This document shows, one piece after another, positions 33,814 to 45,172 of a stretch of 64,000 nucleotides of DNA. Source of the stretch: Drosophila persimilis (lineage: Eukaryota > Arthropoda > Insecta > Diptera > Drosophilidae). The first letter of the stretch is position 1. The number at the start of each line of letters is the position of its first letter. Location of the stretch: positions 62,001 to 126,000 of the forward strand of contig NW_020825589.1 of the NCBI RefSeq assembly GCF_003286085.1, written 5' to 3'. The notes under the pieces were generated by a model. That model was not told the DNA's origin. It did no database searches and worked only from the letters and a program-made list of their open reading frames with translations. The position numbers were made by a program, and so were the translations under genes.

Positions 33814-36800
33814 ACCAGCAATAATAAGAGCACTTGAAGTTCATCAAAGACACTTCATGTATAAGCTGAGCGAGTAGCGCTGCACCACATAATTCCAACT
33901 TGGGTATTGTGATAGTCTTCAGTGGCGCTACACGAGATCTGGAAGATAGAAGATTTGCCTTGACTCCATTGTCGCCTTGCGAAACAGCGTAGATGCAAGC
34001 TCCATAAGCACTCATGCTGGCATCACAAAATCCATGCATTTCAAGGTTGCTGCTTCGAAGGAAAGATAGGCGCGGGAAAGAAATTTGTTGCATAGAGTCA
34101 AACTGCTGAATAAAGTTGATCCAAGTTGTGCGTAAGGAGACTGGCAGACTTTCATCCCAATGAAGCTTTTCTTTCCACAGCTGCTGTAGAAATATTTTTG
34201 CTTTAGTAATAACTGGCCCTATAAGTCCGAGTGGATCATAAAATCGTGCAATAGTTGACAATACAACTCGCTTAGTTGGTTTCGAAGGGACTTGATTGGG
34301 ACAGAATGAAAATAATAGCTCATCCGAAGTGGGATTCCATGCTAAACCTAGCGTCTTGGTTACATCGCTGCCATCAGTAAATTTAACAAATGTTTCCCTA
34401 TCTTCATGGGGTGTTTGATCGAGTACATATGTATCGTTGGAACACCATTTTCTGATCTTGAAATTTCCTTTGGCTAATAGTCCTGACACCTGGCGAATTA
34501 TTTCCAGCACCTCATTTGTAGTATCTCCCCCCGTTAGCAAACCATCCACGTAAAAGTCCCGCAGCACAACTTCAGAGCCAATTGGATATGACGAACTCTC
34601 GTCTGCCGCTAGTTGGTGCATAGAACGGACGGCCAGAAATGCTGCTGGTTTCGTTCCATAGGTCACGGTATCCAGCTTGAATGTCCTTAGCTCCTCGAGG
34701 GGTGAGTCACGCCACAGTATGCACTGCAGAAAACTATCTTGGGGCGAGACACGGACGCATCTATACATTTTACAAATGTCACCAGTCAATGCTATACGAA
34801 AGGTACGAAATCGAAGAAGAGTCGTAACTAACTTTGGCTGAATTGTTGGGCCTGACATCAATATATCGTTGAGGGAATATCCTGTAGATGTACAAGCGGA
34901 TCCGTCGAAAACTACTCGGAGTTTTGTGGTGGTTTTGTCTTCTCTTAAGACGCAGTGATGAGGAAGAAAAAATTTGCATTGTTTAAGTGCGTCACTTTTG
35001 ACAGGGGACATGTGATTCAAATCGACGTATTCCTTTATAAATGCGGCGTATTGGGCCTTGAGAAGCGGTTTGCGAACCAACTTGCGCTCTAGATTGAGAA
35101 ATCTGCGATAGGCTTGTTGATAAGAATCTCCAAGAAGACTGTCACTCAGCTTTAAAGGCAATTGAACGCAATATTCGCCACTTGGAAGCCGACCGCAATG
35201 TTTTTTGAAATGTTCCTCGCAAGCAATTTCCTCCTTTGTTGCTTCTGTAGCGGGACCGTGGCAGTTTTCCACTTCCCAGAACCTTCGCACTAGCTCATCC
35301 AAACCAACGGTAGGCGTTTGACTCAATTCCGTCGAACTAGAGGCAGCTAGGAGCACTGAGCTGCGGGAGTACTGACCTCCACCTGTGACAACCCAGCCGA
35401 GACGGGTTTTTTGTATTATAGGAAGTCCCCTCTCCAATTTGATCTGTCCAACGCATAAAATGTCGTAAAATAAGCTGGCTCCAATAAGTACATCGATGCG
35501 CTGAGATTTGTTAAAGTGTGGGTCAGCAAGGCTGATATTGGATGGCATTTCCCATTTGGATACATCAAATGAAGAAGCAGGCTGGTTTCCTGTAATACGT
35601 GGAGCAACGAGAGCTGTGAGACTCGTGAAGTAATCGGAAGTCCTGGATTGAATGACCAAATTAACTGAACCTTCCGTGTGAAATGCAGAATCAGCGCCGA
35701 TACCCGATACTGATACCGACCCTTTGGCTCGTTTCAGCTGAAGCCTCTGAGCAAAGCGAGAGGTTATTAAATTAATCTGAGAGCCTGAATCCAGAAGAGC
35801 CCGGCAAGGAAGAAGATCACCAACTCGACTCTTTATCATAATGACTGTCGTGGCTAGAAGCACTACGTCTGAGCTAAGATTCTGAGCAGGAGGCGAGCAT
35901 GGTGATGAAGCGGCAACAAGAGAACTTGAAAGATTGGGGCCTGGGCATAAGTCTGTCTGAATAGGAGACGTAGTAGCGTTTGCAGGTTCCGTGTTAACTG
36001 ACGTAGGCAGCGGATTGTTGATATGTAAAAGGGTATGATGCTTTTCACCGCATGTGCGACAAGAGCCTGAACTGCAGGAGGTATTCCGATGTCCCTTCTT
36101 CAAACAGTTGAAGCAAACTCTAAGCTTCCTTGCCTCTCTAAGACGCAAAGATGGCGAAAGGTTTCCAAAGCGAGTGCAGCTGTAAATGTTATGCCCTTTA
36201 TTATCACAGAACACGCATTCCAATACGATTGTATTTGTAGCAACAAGACTGTGTTTTGAATGAGTGATTCGTTTATGTTTTCCAACCTGACTGCTATGGA
36301 TTTGAATCAACATAGCTTGATCCATGGTCTCCATGGCTTGACATCTCCTCTCCAAAAAAGCCGAAAAATGGTCCCATGTTGGTATGACGTTAGGGGGCGA
36401 CAGCTCCTCCCATTTGGTCCTGGTATCAGAGTCGAGATACTTGTATGTGGAGTGAACGATGATGCATCCAGCTATTTCCTCCATGGTACCCATCGATCTA
36501 AGCGCTCTCATGTGAGAATGAAGCTTGTCCGATAAAGTACGTAGCTTTGTAGTTGACCCATCTTCAACCTTCTCATGCCTCAGAATCTCAGCGACGTGTG
36601 CCTGAAAGATTAAACGTTTATTATTGAAACGATTGTTTAAAATGTCCAATGCAATATCATAATTGCTCTCCGATACTTCCAAAGAGCGAACAGCCTCCAG
36701 GGCAGGTCCATCCAAACATGAGCGCAGGTGCTGGAACTTCTCAATCTTTGATAGAAAGGGCTCCTGATCTATTACTGTGCTAAACATCGAGTAAAAGTCT

Positions 36801-37234
36801 GCCCACTCAGTATAACCTCCACGGAAAGTGGGAAGTTTAATGTCAGGAATATGATATCGTGACCTTACATTTCCGGAGGCAGTAACGTTGAGCTCGGGTC
36901 GTATCGTTGAGTGATGCGGCATGTTCTGGGTAGTCCTGCGGAGTGCTGAGCGAATACGAACTTCGATTTCCATCGCCAAATCCTCAAAATTTTTGCTTAA
37001 GTCGCTGCCAATTTCGCTTACATCAAGCTCTTCTAAATTAGAATGAGTAACATTAAATGAGTCGGATATTTTTTCCAAGAATTTTAAATGAACACTTAGC
37101 GCATCTTCACTGATTGGGTTGTTTTCGTCATTCAATATCGTCTCTCGAAGTGAAACGGCTTTGTTGTATATTGAGAGTGCCTTTAGTTTGTAAAAAGACA
37201 CCCTGTTTTCCGGCACGTCATTAGACTCATCCAT
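33674..37234 (-). pseudogene. BEL-1 gag-protease-RT-RNase H (first frame)
   Basis: The start is chosen at ATG 37234-37232 (MDESNDV), as the 45 upstream codons look non-coding. Gag has a capsid-like region, then two CX2CX4HX4C zinc knuckles (CVFCDNKGHNIYSC, CFNCLKKGHRNTSC) and a third CX2CX4HX3H. Protease active site DSGS is intact (about 35790). RT has VFDGSA and LTGDICKMYR palm motifs, but the catalytic box at 34541-34552 reads YVDG, with Gly where the second catalytic Asp is required. RNase H starts with HGFCDAS. The frame is lost near 33740 (stop at 33674), continuing in the next frame. Copies of this element cannot self-replicate. Confidence 0.85.
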
Positions 37235-37473
37235 TTTCGACAGGCAGCAGCGAGCAAAGCACAAAGAAGAATCGAAGAACCAACCGTTTGATTTTTTTTG
37301 GTATGCAAGCGCAAGTGCAGCGAACCCGAAGCCGCTAATGCACGTAGCTGTATTAGTGCTTGTAAGCAAGCGCGCGACGAAATGGGAACTAACCGCTTCG
37401 CGTTCGAACAGTTATGTTTAGCGGATAATTTTCACTGTTTATAATTGTTTATTTCCAAATTGTTACTGACGAT

Positions 37474-37491
37474 CACGTCGGGGTCACCAAA
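37474..37491 (-). other. BEL-1 primer-binding site
   Basis: Directly inside the 5' LTR the minus strand reads TTTGGTGACCCCGACGTG, of the TGGTGACCCC type seen in BEL elements. The tRNA identity is not certain from sequence alone. Confidence 0.6.
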
Positions 37492-37967
37492 TGTTGAGAC
37501 AACGAGCTTTTTCGCTGACTATGATTGTTCAATAATTTCACAAATTATTAATTTCCGAAAACGTTATAAATTTTATTATAGGTATTTTGTGTGTTGAGGG
37601 TGGCCGAAGATGCCAGAGCCTTTTACAATAGTATTAGAGTGACACACTTGGATGAGGCAAGCGAGCCGATCTCGAGCCAAAGTAATAGATTGGGGACAAA
37701 AAGGGTCTGTTCTCCAACTATATCAAGCGGTAACTGCTAGAGCAGGCGCAGCTGCTGACGGCTTAGCGACGGCATAGGAAAGAAAAGATAACGAGAGCGA
37801 GCATAGATAAGAATAGATGATTAAATGAGAGCATGTTGCTGAGCGAGCATAGATAAAGCTACGCTTACGTTACGTTAGTTTAGTATAATGACCAAAATAG
37901 AAAAGAAAGTGAATTGATAGGCAATAAAACAATGGTATAAAATTTACACTCGGGCTTCGCCCGAACA
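37492..37967 (-). repeat. BEL-1 5' LTR
   Basis: 476 bp, same termini as the 3' LTR. It would carry the promoter. Flanked on the right by unrelated sequence (37968-38084) rich in GAGA-like repeats (AGAGAGACAGAGCGAGAAA, 37989-38007). Confidence 0.9.
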
Positions 37968-38084
37968 CCGACCATGAAACCTGTGTGTTAGAGAGACAGA
38001 GCGAGAAATAATGAAATTGTTTTCTTGATTCAGGCTATAATAATTAAACGATCTTGTTTATTGATTTTGCACTCTAGAACATAT

Positions 38085-38471
38085 AGTCATCCTCTACGAT
38101 TCTGCGTTTTTGGTTTTATCGTATCTTTAAAAATGTGGATGCCACAGATTTTCGTCCTTTGTTGGGGCGGAAGTGGGCGGAGCGAAGTTTTGAAATATTT
38201 TTGTAGCAGTGACATATCACAGAAGTCTGGATCCAAAACATCGTTGCTCTAGCTCTTATAGTCTTTGAGCACTAGGCGCTGAAGGGGACGGACAGACGGA
38301 CGGACGGACAGACGGACAGACAGACAGGGCACAATCGACTCGGCTATTGATGCTGATCAAGAATATATATACTTTATGGGGTCGGAAACGATTCCTTCTG
38401 GACGTTACACACATCCACTTTCACCACAAATCGAATATACCCCAATACTCATTTTGAGTATCGGGTATAAT
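38085..38471 (+). mobile_element. DINE-1/INE-1 element
   Basis: Near full-length copy from TAGTCATCCTCTACGATTC to TATCGGGTATAA (38460-38471), with all diagnostic blocks and a GACGGACA microsatellite (38290-38325). It abuts the env remnant at 38472. Confidence 0.85.
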
Positions 38472-39148
38472 TAAATGAAGAAAAAGACAGGACCCAACAA
38501 ATACCATTATACAAATTTACAATTGCTCAATCCAACTAAACGAACAACTAACAACAACATAATAAAAATAAAACCACTGTCGTATGTCCAAACTAAAGAA
38601 ATAATCATGGAACAAACTAAATATAGTAATCTATTACAAATAAGTTGTAGCAAGGTAATAATTAGTGAGGCATTCAACTAGTATTTAAAATAGCATAGAG
38701 CGCGCATTGGTATTTACCGCACCGTCGATACACTCGGCGGGAAATACCAATAGTGAGATATCGGATAAGAAACATCGATAATAGAGTAAGTTCACTTTGT
38801 AAATGGCGATTGTGAGAGACAGACGCGCAGCTAATAAAAAAGAGTTATATCAAATCGCCGGACTTGTGTTTTTATACCTAGACAGTTCACCCACGCACCG
38901 ATATTGGTCACTACAATTCCCGGGTTAGACGGCCTACAAAGTTTAAGAATTTTATTTGTCACAATTATTTTAGGATTACTAAGCTATGAAGCCATTAAAT
39001 TTAAGAAACTTCTTAAGGGAATCACTGTTAAATGTATTAACCCTATAATAGAAGCAAAAGAGGAGCCAACCTCAGCCACCGCACTTGACACCCCGTCAAT
39101 ATACCCGAGTGTAATGACATGTAAGGACATGCTAATAACAAACGATGG
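38472..39148 (+). pseudogene. Errantivirus env C-terminal remnant (second family)
   Basis: Starts in mid env (degraded NEENDRNQQ-like block), jumps by deletion to the pre-membrane segment (PLSYVQTKEI, 38575-38605), and is interrupted by a solo LTR at 38646-38938. It resumes with the membrane helix (LRILFVTIILGLLSY) and tail (EEPTSATALDTP) to a stop in the polypurine tract region. The same segment recurs at 62536-62631 and resembles units A and C. Confidence 0.75.
38646..38938 (+). repeat. Solo LTR, 293 bp, with 4-bp target duplication
   Basis: TGTAG...CTACA perfect 5-bp terminal inverted repeats, flanked by AAGT on both sides (38642-38645 and 38939-38942). Removing it and one AAGT restores continuity with the parallel env sequence at 62596-62620, which proves an insertion. 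AATAAA at about 38837. No coding content. A 4-bp duplication fits a Ty3/gypsy-type LTR; the family is not recognised. Confidence 0.82.
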
Positions 39149-39151
39149 GGG

Positions 39152-39173
39152 AGTGGCAAATCCCTAATTCTCC
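39152..39173 (+). repeat. Start of errantivirus LTR (second family), truncated
   Basis: AGTGGCAAATCCC immediately after GATGGGGG is the LTR start following the env polypurine tract. It is cut after 22 bp by the 412/mdg1-like LTR. Confidence 0.65.
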
Positions 39174-39657
39174 TGTAAACGACGTACAATCCTTTTCTTG
39201 GATCTTTGGGGGTCAACCCTCCGATCTGTTTTATTGTGTTTTATATTCTGAATTTTACAATTGTGTTTTGGGCTTTTGTAAGCCAAAAGCCGCGGAGCTG
39301 CGCTGCCAGTGACGCTGGCAGCGGAGCGGCAGAACTATGTGTTCTTATCTCTTATATGTTAGTATGTATATGTGTGAATATGCTCAGCGCTGTTGGCAGC
39401 GAGACCGCGAGGGAAGATATATGTGTGTATGCATGTATATTAGTGCCGTCAAGTCATGGGAACATGCTGACGCTGCACTTGGGTCGCTCGAGGCATTCTT
39501 GAGTGAATCGTAATACGATCACCCAGAATGTCTGGGACTTTATTGTTACGTAAACACTGAAACAAAGTGTTACAGTGTGTATTCTTCAAGTACCGTCGGT
39601 ACAGTGGGTATTCGAAATAATGAATACTTTACTTTACTTTAATATGAGCATACTACA
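39174..39657 (-). repeat. 412/mdg1-like 3' LTR, 484 bp
   Basis: Minus strand TGTAGTATGCTCATATT...TTTACA. Length close to the 412 LTR. The first 418 bp match 45484-45903 with few differences. Contains GGCAGCGGAGCGGC and an inverted GTACCGTCGGTAC (39590-39602), which the other LTR has lost. Confidence 0.85.
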
Positions 39658-39899
39658 TCTCCCTCCTTTTGAAAAATAACGTAATCTAATGAAGTTATTT
39701 TATTTTTAGCTTTTACTATATATACGAGTTATGTATTCTTAAAAAGATAATTTATATATATATTTTTTTTTTCTTTTTAGTCAATTATTAGAGTATTGAA
39801 CTTCAATTAATATTAATAAAATTCAAAAGTTATTTGAATATAAATGCAGAATAGTATATTTTTATGGTGTATATTTATGTATGGCCATACCAAAAATGA

Positions 39900-42569
39900 T
39901 TAATAATTGCAAATCTTTAACCTATCCTTATGGACTTTCTGAGTTTTGTTTTTATTATCAGAGATTATGACGTTATCTCTTCCTCCGATACTTTCTACTC
40001 TATATGGTCCTATGTATTTAAAATCTAGCTTATGACCTGTTTCATTTTTCAATAAAACTTTATCTCCTACAGCTAAATTTAAATCTTTTAACTTTATGTC
40101 ATATAGCTGTTTATTTTTAATTTTATGGTCCTCGAGCATAATCCTTGCTCGTTTATTGACTATTTCTAATCTATATTTACTGTCTTTAGAGTAATCATCT
40201 ATGTTATATAGAGGTGCTATTCTATCTATAGTATTATATTGAACTGGTAAGTTTGAAGTCTTACCGAAAACTAGCTCATATGGACAATAATCATGTGCCA
40301 TAGAGGGGGTTGTATTAAAACAATATACGAAGTATTGCAGCCATACATCCCAATCTGATTTGTCAGCTGAGATGTATGAGCGTATGAACTCGTTAAATGT
40401 TCTGTGGCTTCGCTCCACGGTTCCTACAGTCTGGTGATGATGTGCAGTAGAAGTTATGTATTTGATATTTAGATTTTTACATAAGTCTTCAATTATTGAA
40501 TTTTTATATTCTGTTCCCATGTCCGTAATGAACGTCTTCATTGGACCGTACTTTAGAATAAAATTTTCAAAAATAGCTTTAGCTACTGTATTTGCACTTT
40601 TGTTTCTAATAGGTATGGCAACAAGGTATTTTGTCAGGTCACATATTAAGGTGACTGCATATTCATTTCCTTGTTCTGATTTAGGAAGTGGACCGATCGT
40701 ATCCACTATTACCCTATCAAAAGCCATGTATGGTGTTTCTGTAATAGTCAATGGAGTTATTGTGTGCTTGGTTATTTTAGCTTTTTGGCATTTTGGACAT
40801 TTTCGTATGTAATTGGTTATTTCTTTAGTCATACCTTTCCAAAAATAATGTCTTTTGACCTTGGCCAAGGTTTTTGTTATGCCTGTATGTCCTCCTTGTA
40901 TGGGATCATCATGTAATGTAGACAGTATTGCTTCTTTTTCTTTTTCATTTTTAATTAGGTTGAGTAGCGCTACTCTTATTGTTCGTATTATTTTATTGCC
41001 CATATTTTTAAAATTATCTATTGAAATGTATTCAAAGATATTTTCCCACGGTGCCACTTTGAGTTGGCTGATTTTTTGTTTACCGGCTTGCGTTTCAAGC
41101 CTTTGGAAAAACTGACCTAAGTCAAGGGTTCCATTAGTATACAAATCGCTAACATCATATCTTGAAGTAATTTTTTTTCCATGTTTGAAAAAACATAAAT
41201 TATTATTTACATGCACTTTACGTACTTCGTCATTGTTGATGACTTCATATACGTTGGGCTTTGAAGCTTTTGTTAGAGATTGCCTAGGCAATTCTATTTG
41301 TTCTTTTCCTGCGCAGGATTTCTGTCTACTCTGTTGCTTGGTAGTGGCTTTCAGGACTTTATTCGTTTTTTGTATGTTTTTCAGGTCTGTGATGGTTATT
41401 CTTGATACATGATTATCTTTACCCTTTAGATACTCGACTGTAAAGTCGTATTCTTCTAATTCGAGCCGCATGCGTGTGAGTTTTGAGCTGGGATTGATCA
41501 TTGAAAATAGGTATGTTAGTGGTCTGTGATCCGTTTTTACTGTAAAGTGTTTACCATAGATATATGGTCGAAAATGGGTAATTGCCCAATGAATTGCTGC
41601 TAATTCCTGTTCTGTAGTACTTTTGTTACTTTCACCTTTTGTGAATGAACGTGATGCATATGCTAATGGGAGTTGGAGTCCGTTATGGTTTTGAGTTAAA
41701 ACCGCTCCACATGCTTGTTTACTAGCATCGGTGATTATGCAAAATTCTTTCTGAAAATCTGGGTATTGTAACAGAGTGGGTTCCATAAGTTTATCTTTTA
41801 AATATTGGAATGCATTTTGACATTCAGTTGACCACTCAAAGGGGACATTATTTTTACATAATCTAGTTATGTGCCGGGAATAGTCGGCGAAGTTTTTAAT
41901 AAAACGTCTATAATAATTGCAAAATGCAATAAATCGTCTAGCGCTGTCCGCATCATGTGGGAATGGATAGTTTTTGATGACGTCATATTTCTTGTCATCT
42001 GGCAAGATTCCTTTATCTGTGCATTTATGACCAAGAAAGGTCACTTCATGCATAAAAAATGAACATTTTTGTGGATGTAATTTTAGGTTGTGTTTCCTAC
42101 ATATCTCAAAAATATCTGTTAAGTTTTGAAGCATATGTTTTTCGGAACAACCCATGGAAGGCTTGCGAAGCTTCAAGTCCAGAGAATGCTCTAGTCATCA
42201 TTCTTTGAAATGAATTCGGCGCTATTTTTAAACCAAATGGTAGTCCCGTGAAGCGATATGAGCCAATGCTCGTTGAAAAAGACGTTATATTTCGCGAACT
42301 TTCTTCTAGTTCGATTTGATGAAAACCTGACATTAAGTCAAGGCATGAGAAATACTTTGCTTTGTCGGCCAGGAGTTTTTTGTTTATTTGACGATAGTCA
42401 ACTACTAATCGCCATTTCTTTTGTTCTGAACCCGGAAGGGCTTTCTTTGGGACAAGTAGAAGTGGGCTGTTGTATTCTGATACGGATGGTTCGACAATAT
42501 TGTCGTTGATTAATTTTCCTACTTGTTTTTTAATTTCCTCAACTTGGCTATGCGGGCTTCGATAGTTCT
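39900..42569 (-). pseudogene. 412/mdg1-like pol: RT, RNase H, integrase
   Basis: RT N-terminal part in one frame (about 42569-42106: VVDYRQIN, CLDLMSGFHQI, LPFGLKIAPNSFQRMM). Then a frame change at about 42150 into 42176-39900. At this joint the catalytic YxDD box and neighbouring residues are absent, so a small deletion has removed the RT active site. Downstream: RNase H (ITDASKQACGAVL, TTEQELAAIHW, TDHRPLTYL), integrase zinc domain (HTGITKT...CPKCQK), core (DTIGPLP first Asp, TDMGTEYKN second Asp, VERSHRTFNEF Glu) and a GPYRVESI C-terminal motif. Integrase looks intact. Confidence 0.82.
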
Positions 42570-43379
42570 TTATATATATAGGTTCGTCATCCCTCTCAAT
42601 TTCTGTTTATAAAAATTATTTGTTGTGATTGATTCGGTTTCAAACCCGAATACGTCACTAAAATTGGTGCATAGTTTAGTTAATTGCTTCTTGAATTGTA
42701 CTGGGAAATGTTTGCTTAATTCAGCTATGACAGTTTTTTCTCGGATTTTTTGAGTTGTTTGAATTACCTTGTAATTCGAAAGTGGATCATATTGTATGTT
42801 ATTTATATGTACTAATTGGTTGGTACTGGTTGTATTCAGCAATCGGACAAATGTATTATTTTTTGAAGTTATTGTATTTGCTACATAAATACCAGGTTGA
42901 ATTTCCTGGTTTGGGATCAATATGGTTTCTATATCGGACGTTAATTCTATTTTTCGGACAACTTGTGATCTTGCTGGTAGAAGAATTGTATTGTTACAAG
43001 AACTGTATGTTATTGGAACATAAATTTTAATTTTTATATTATTTGGTCGTATTATTAACCAATCCTCTGCAGGTTTTAAGTCTATTAGGCAGTTTAATTC
43101 TTTTATGAAATCAATGCATATTATTCCATCACACGGAATTGCAAAATTCTGATTAACTAAATGGAAATTGTGTGGAATTATGTGCTTATCTGTCTGTAGC
43201 TCTATTAGGGCAAGGCCTTGGGATGTTATTATACCTTCCCCTATACCTTGAATATCTATTTTATTTTTTGTTTGAATGTCGTTAAAGACATCTGAATTTT
43301 CTTTTAATAGTGATATATTAGCACCTGTATCTATAAGGAATGTAAGTTGTTTTCCTGTTTTAGAATTGAGGAATGCCAC
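42570..43379 (-). pseudogene. 412/mdg1-like protease and linker
   Basis: 269 codons. The aspartic protease active site LIDTGANISLL (about 43330-43300) is intact, followed by the ILDTD-like flap/loop region and a long linker to RT. A frame change at about 42580 separates it from RT sequence. In intact relatives it cleaves the Gag-Pol polyprotein. Confidence 0.72.
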
Positions 43380-43423
43380 GAATATATTGAGATTGAGGTT
43401 GATTGTGTGAACCGCTGGATTTT

Positions 43424-44605
43424 TTAATTTAGTGTATCTAAAGGATCTTGGGAGTTTCCCGAAGCTGTCTGGGTAACACGAACATTGTTCTGTCGTGTTG
43501 TCTGTCGGTTGTTATAGGTTTCACCGTTATTACGGTTATTTCCCCTATAGCCAACACGACCTCTATTGTTATTATAATTATTGTTGTTGTAAATATGGTT
43601 GTGGTTGTAACCACGACCATTTCCTCTCCCACGATAGTTACCTCGAAAGTTACTACCGCGGTAGACTTGTCCTTGTCTGGTGTACAATATTGAACTTGCA
43701 CTACCAGTCATCTCTGTACTACACTGTATATATTTTGCTACGGCATCATTTTTTGTTGGGAATGTGCCTGCTTCTAGTATTGTTTTTAGTCTGCCGTGCT
43801 CGCAATTTTTAACCATTGTACTAATGGCCTCTTTGCAGCTGAACTTATCGGCGTGTTCCGCTGGCAAACCCTCATCAATGTATGATGCTTCTAGAAGTTT
43901 TCTTATATCATCAATCTCTGTTGTGAATTGGGCGGCTGTTATGCCTTTTTGGCATACTTTTGCCATTTTAGCCTTTATAACATCTGATGACTCTCCGACA
44001 ATGGTGTCTTGCAATTTCTTTATTATTGCGCTAATGGTGGTTTCATCTTGTATTTTATACAATGTAGTTCCTATTACTTTTGATTTAATTACTTCTATAG
44101 CTAAATTTTCGTATGGTCCTTTCGTTAGATTGACCAATTTGACTGCCGTAATGAATCTTTGTAAATAGAGTTTCTGTCCATTAAATTCCGGAATGGCGTG
44201 CGAAATATCTTTGATATATGCCCGTTGGGCAATTGTTTCGTCTGCCATTGTGGTTGGTTCTTGCCCAACCACGCTGTTTGCTGAACTAGTCGACGGTTTG
44301 TCGTCGTTTACCGGATGGTTCGATCTATTTGATCGAGAATCGTCTTCCCATATGATGATAATATTTTTTACATTCGGGGGCCTGGGACTTATTGGCCTTG
44401 ATTCCGATTCTACAGCTGGTATATATGTCGCAGCTGTGTTTAGAAGATTTGGTATGTGTATGTCTAGATTGAATTTTTCTCTAACGAATACTAATCGTTC
44501 CCTTAGACGTTTGAAGACGTCTGTAGCTTGAAACCAATGTATATCAGTAAGTCTTTGTTTGTTCTCTAGAAAAAGTTCTCTGACCTCATTATATTTGTTT
44601 ACCAA
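43424..44605 (-). CDS. 412/mdg1-like Gag
   Basis: 393 codons without interruption. N-terminal helical region, a Ser/Pro-rich linker with acidic residues, a capsid-like domain (about residues 130-300) and a C-terminal RG/RGG and Asn-rich tail (GNYRGRGNGRG) in place of a zinc knuckle, usual for 412/mdg1. It packages element RNA. The frame differs from protease, so pol expression would need frameshifting. Start chosen as the first ATG of the frame; the true start could be further in. Fully open, thus potentially still translated. Confidence 0.75.
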   Translation of the reverse strand: MVNKYNEVRELFLENKQRLTDIHWFQATDVFKRLRERLVFVREKFNLDIHIPNLLNTAATYIPAVESESRPISPRPPNVKNIIIIWEDDSRSNRSNHPVNDDKPSTSSANSVVGQEPTTMADETIAQRAYIKDISHAIPEFNGQKLYLQRFITAVKLVNLTKGPYENLAIEVIKSKVIGTTLYKIQDETTISAIIKKLQDTIVGESSDVIKAKMAKVCQKGITAAQFTTEIDDIRKLLEASYIDEGLPAEHADKFSCKEAISTMVKNCEHGRLKTILEAGTFPTKNDAVAKYIQCSTEMTGSASSILYTRQGQVYRGSNFRGNYRGRGNGRGYNHNHIYNNNNYNNNRGRVGYRGNNRNNGETYNNRQTTRQNNVRVTQTASGNSQDPLDTLN

Positions 44606-44748
44606 ATTAGTTGTATGTTTAATGACCGTACTATTTTGTGTAGGTCTGTTCTGCGTTAAGCATTTATATGCATTTATATAGCATTATCGAATTCTGCTCT
44701 TAGAGTGCAAACTTTAGCGCAGATCGTAAGCCAGTCCATATGTGTTTT

Positions 44749-45057
44749 TTAATTTTGTCCATTCCGATTGGAAGACAATCTAACATTAGCAATCACAATT
44801 CTTCCTAGAATTTCATTTTCTATTATTTGGCTGTTTACGAGGATGCCGGGTATGGTTGATAATACGATACCCTTTTGTGTGGCATCACAATGAATTAGTG
44901 GTGAAAAAGGTAAATTATATTCGTTCATATATGAGTATTGGAACTCGTATATGCTAATTGGATTGGGGAATAAGGCTAAGATTGCTTTAGCTCTATATTC
45001 GAAATTTTCATTCCTATCGTGGGTAGCCCTAATGTCTGCTGCTGTTCTACGAGACAT
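44749..45057 (-). CDS. Small element protein between leader and gag (unknown)
   Basis: 102-codon open frame beginning MSRRTAADIRATHDRNENFEYRA and ending NVRLSSNRNGQN. No signal peptide, membrane helix or known domain. Lies between the 75-codon membrane frame and gag. 412-type elements are reported to carry small frames upstream of gag with no known role. An overlapping frame opens at 45164 and runs to 44976, so a frameshift in a longer gene is possible. Confidence 0.45.
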   Translation of the reverse strand: MSRRTAADIRATHDRNENFEYRAKAILALFPNPISIYEFQYSYMNEYNLPFSPLIHCDATQKGIVLSTIPGILVNSQIIENEILGRIVIANVRLSSNRNGQN

Positions 45058-45172
45058 TTTATTTTGGCTTTGTAACAGTATATTAAAGGCGGGAATTCTA
45101 CCTGAAATGTACCCATGTACATGTATTCGAGCTCTATTAGGCTCCTAGGGGTCGTTGAGACCAATTTTTTTT

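Larger units (their letters stand above)
31556..37967 (-). mobile_element. Nearly complete BEL/Pao element (BEL-1)
   Basis: 6.4-kb reverse-strand element with two 476-bp LTRs, a primer-binding site, gag-protease-RT-RNase H-integrase and a polypurine tract (reversed CCCCCCGTGGAAGG beside 32031). The LTRs differ at about one base by eye (AACAAGAG vs AACGAGAG), so it is young. The flanks do not form a 5-bp target duplication (ATCTC left, CCGAC right) and belong to different sequences, so a rearrangement followed insertion. Gene order and YVD-type RT assign it to BEL/Pao; there is no env. Confidence 0.88.

Noticed and set aside
38914..38930. tRNA-like T-arm (TTCCCGGGTTAG)
   Set aside because: No cloverleaf can be drawn; it lies inside the solo LTR defined by its target duplication.
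40456..41412. Plus-strand frames of 75-118 codons
   Set aside because: Antisense of the 412-like integrase.
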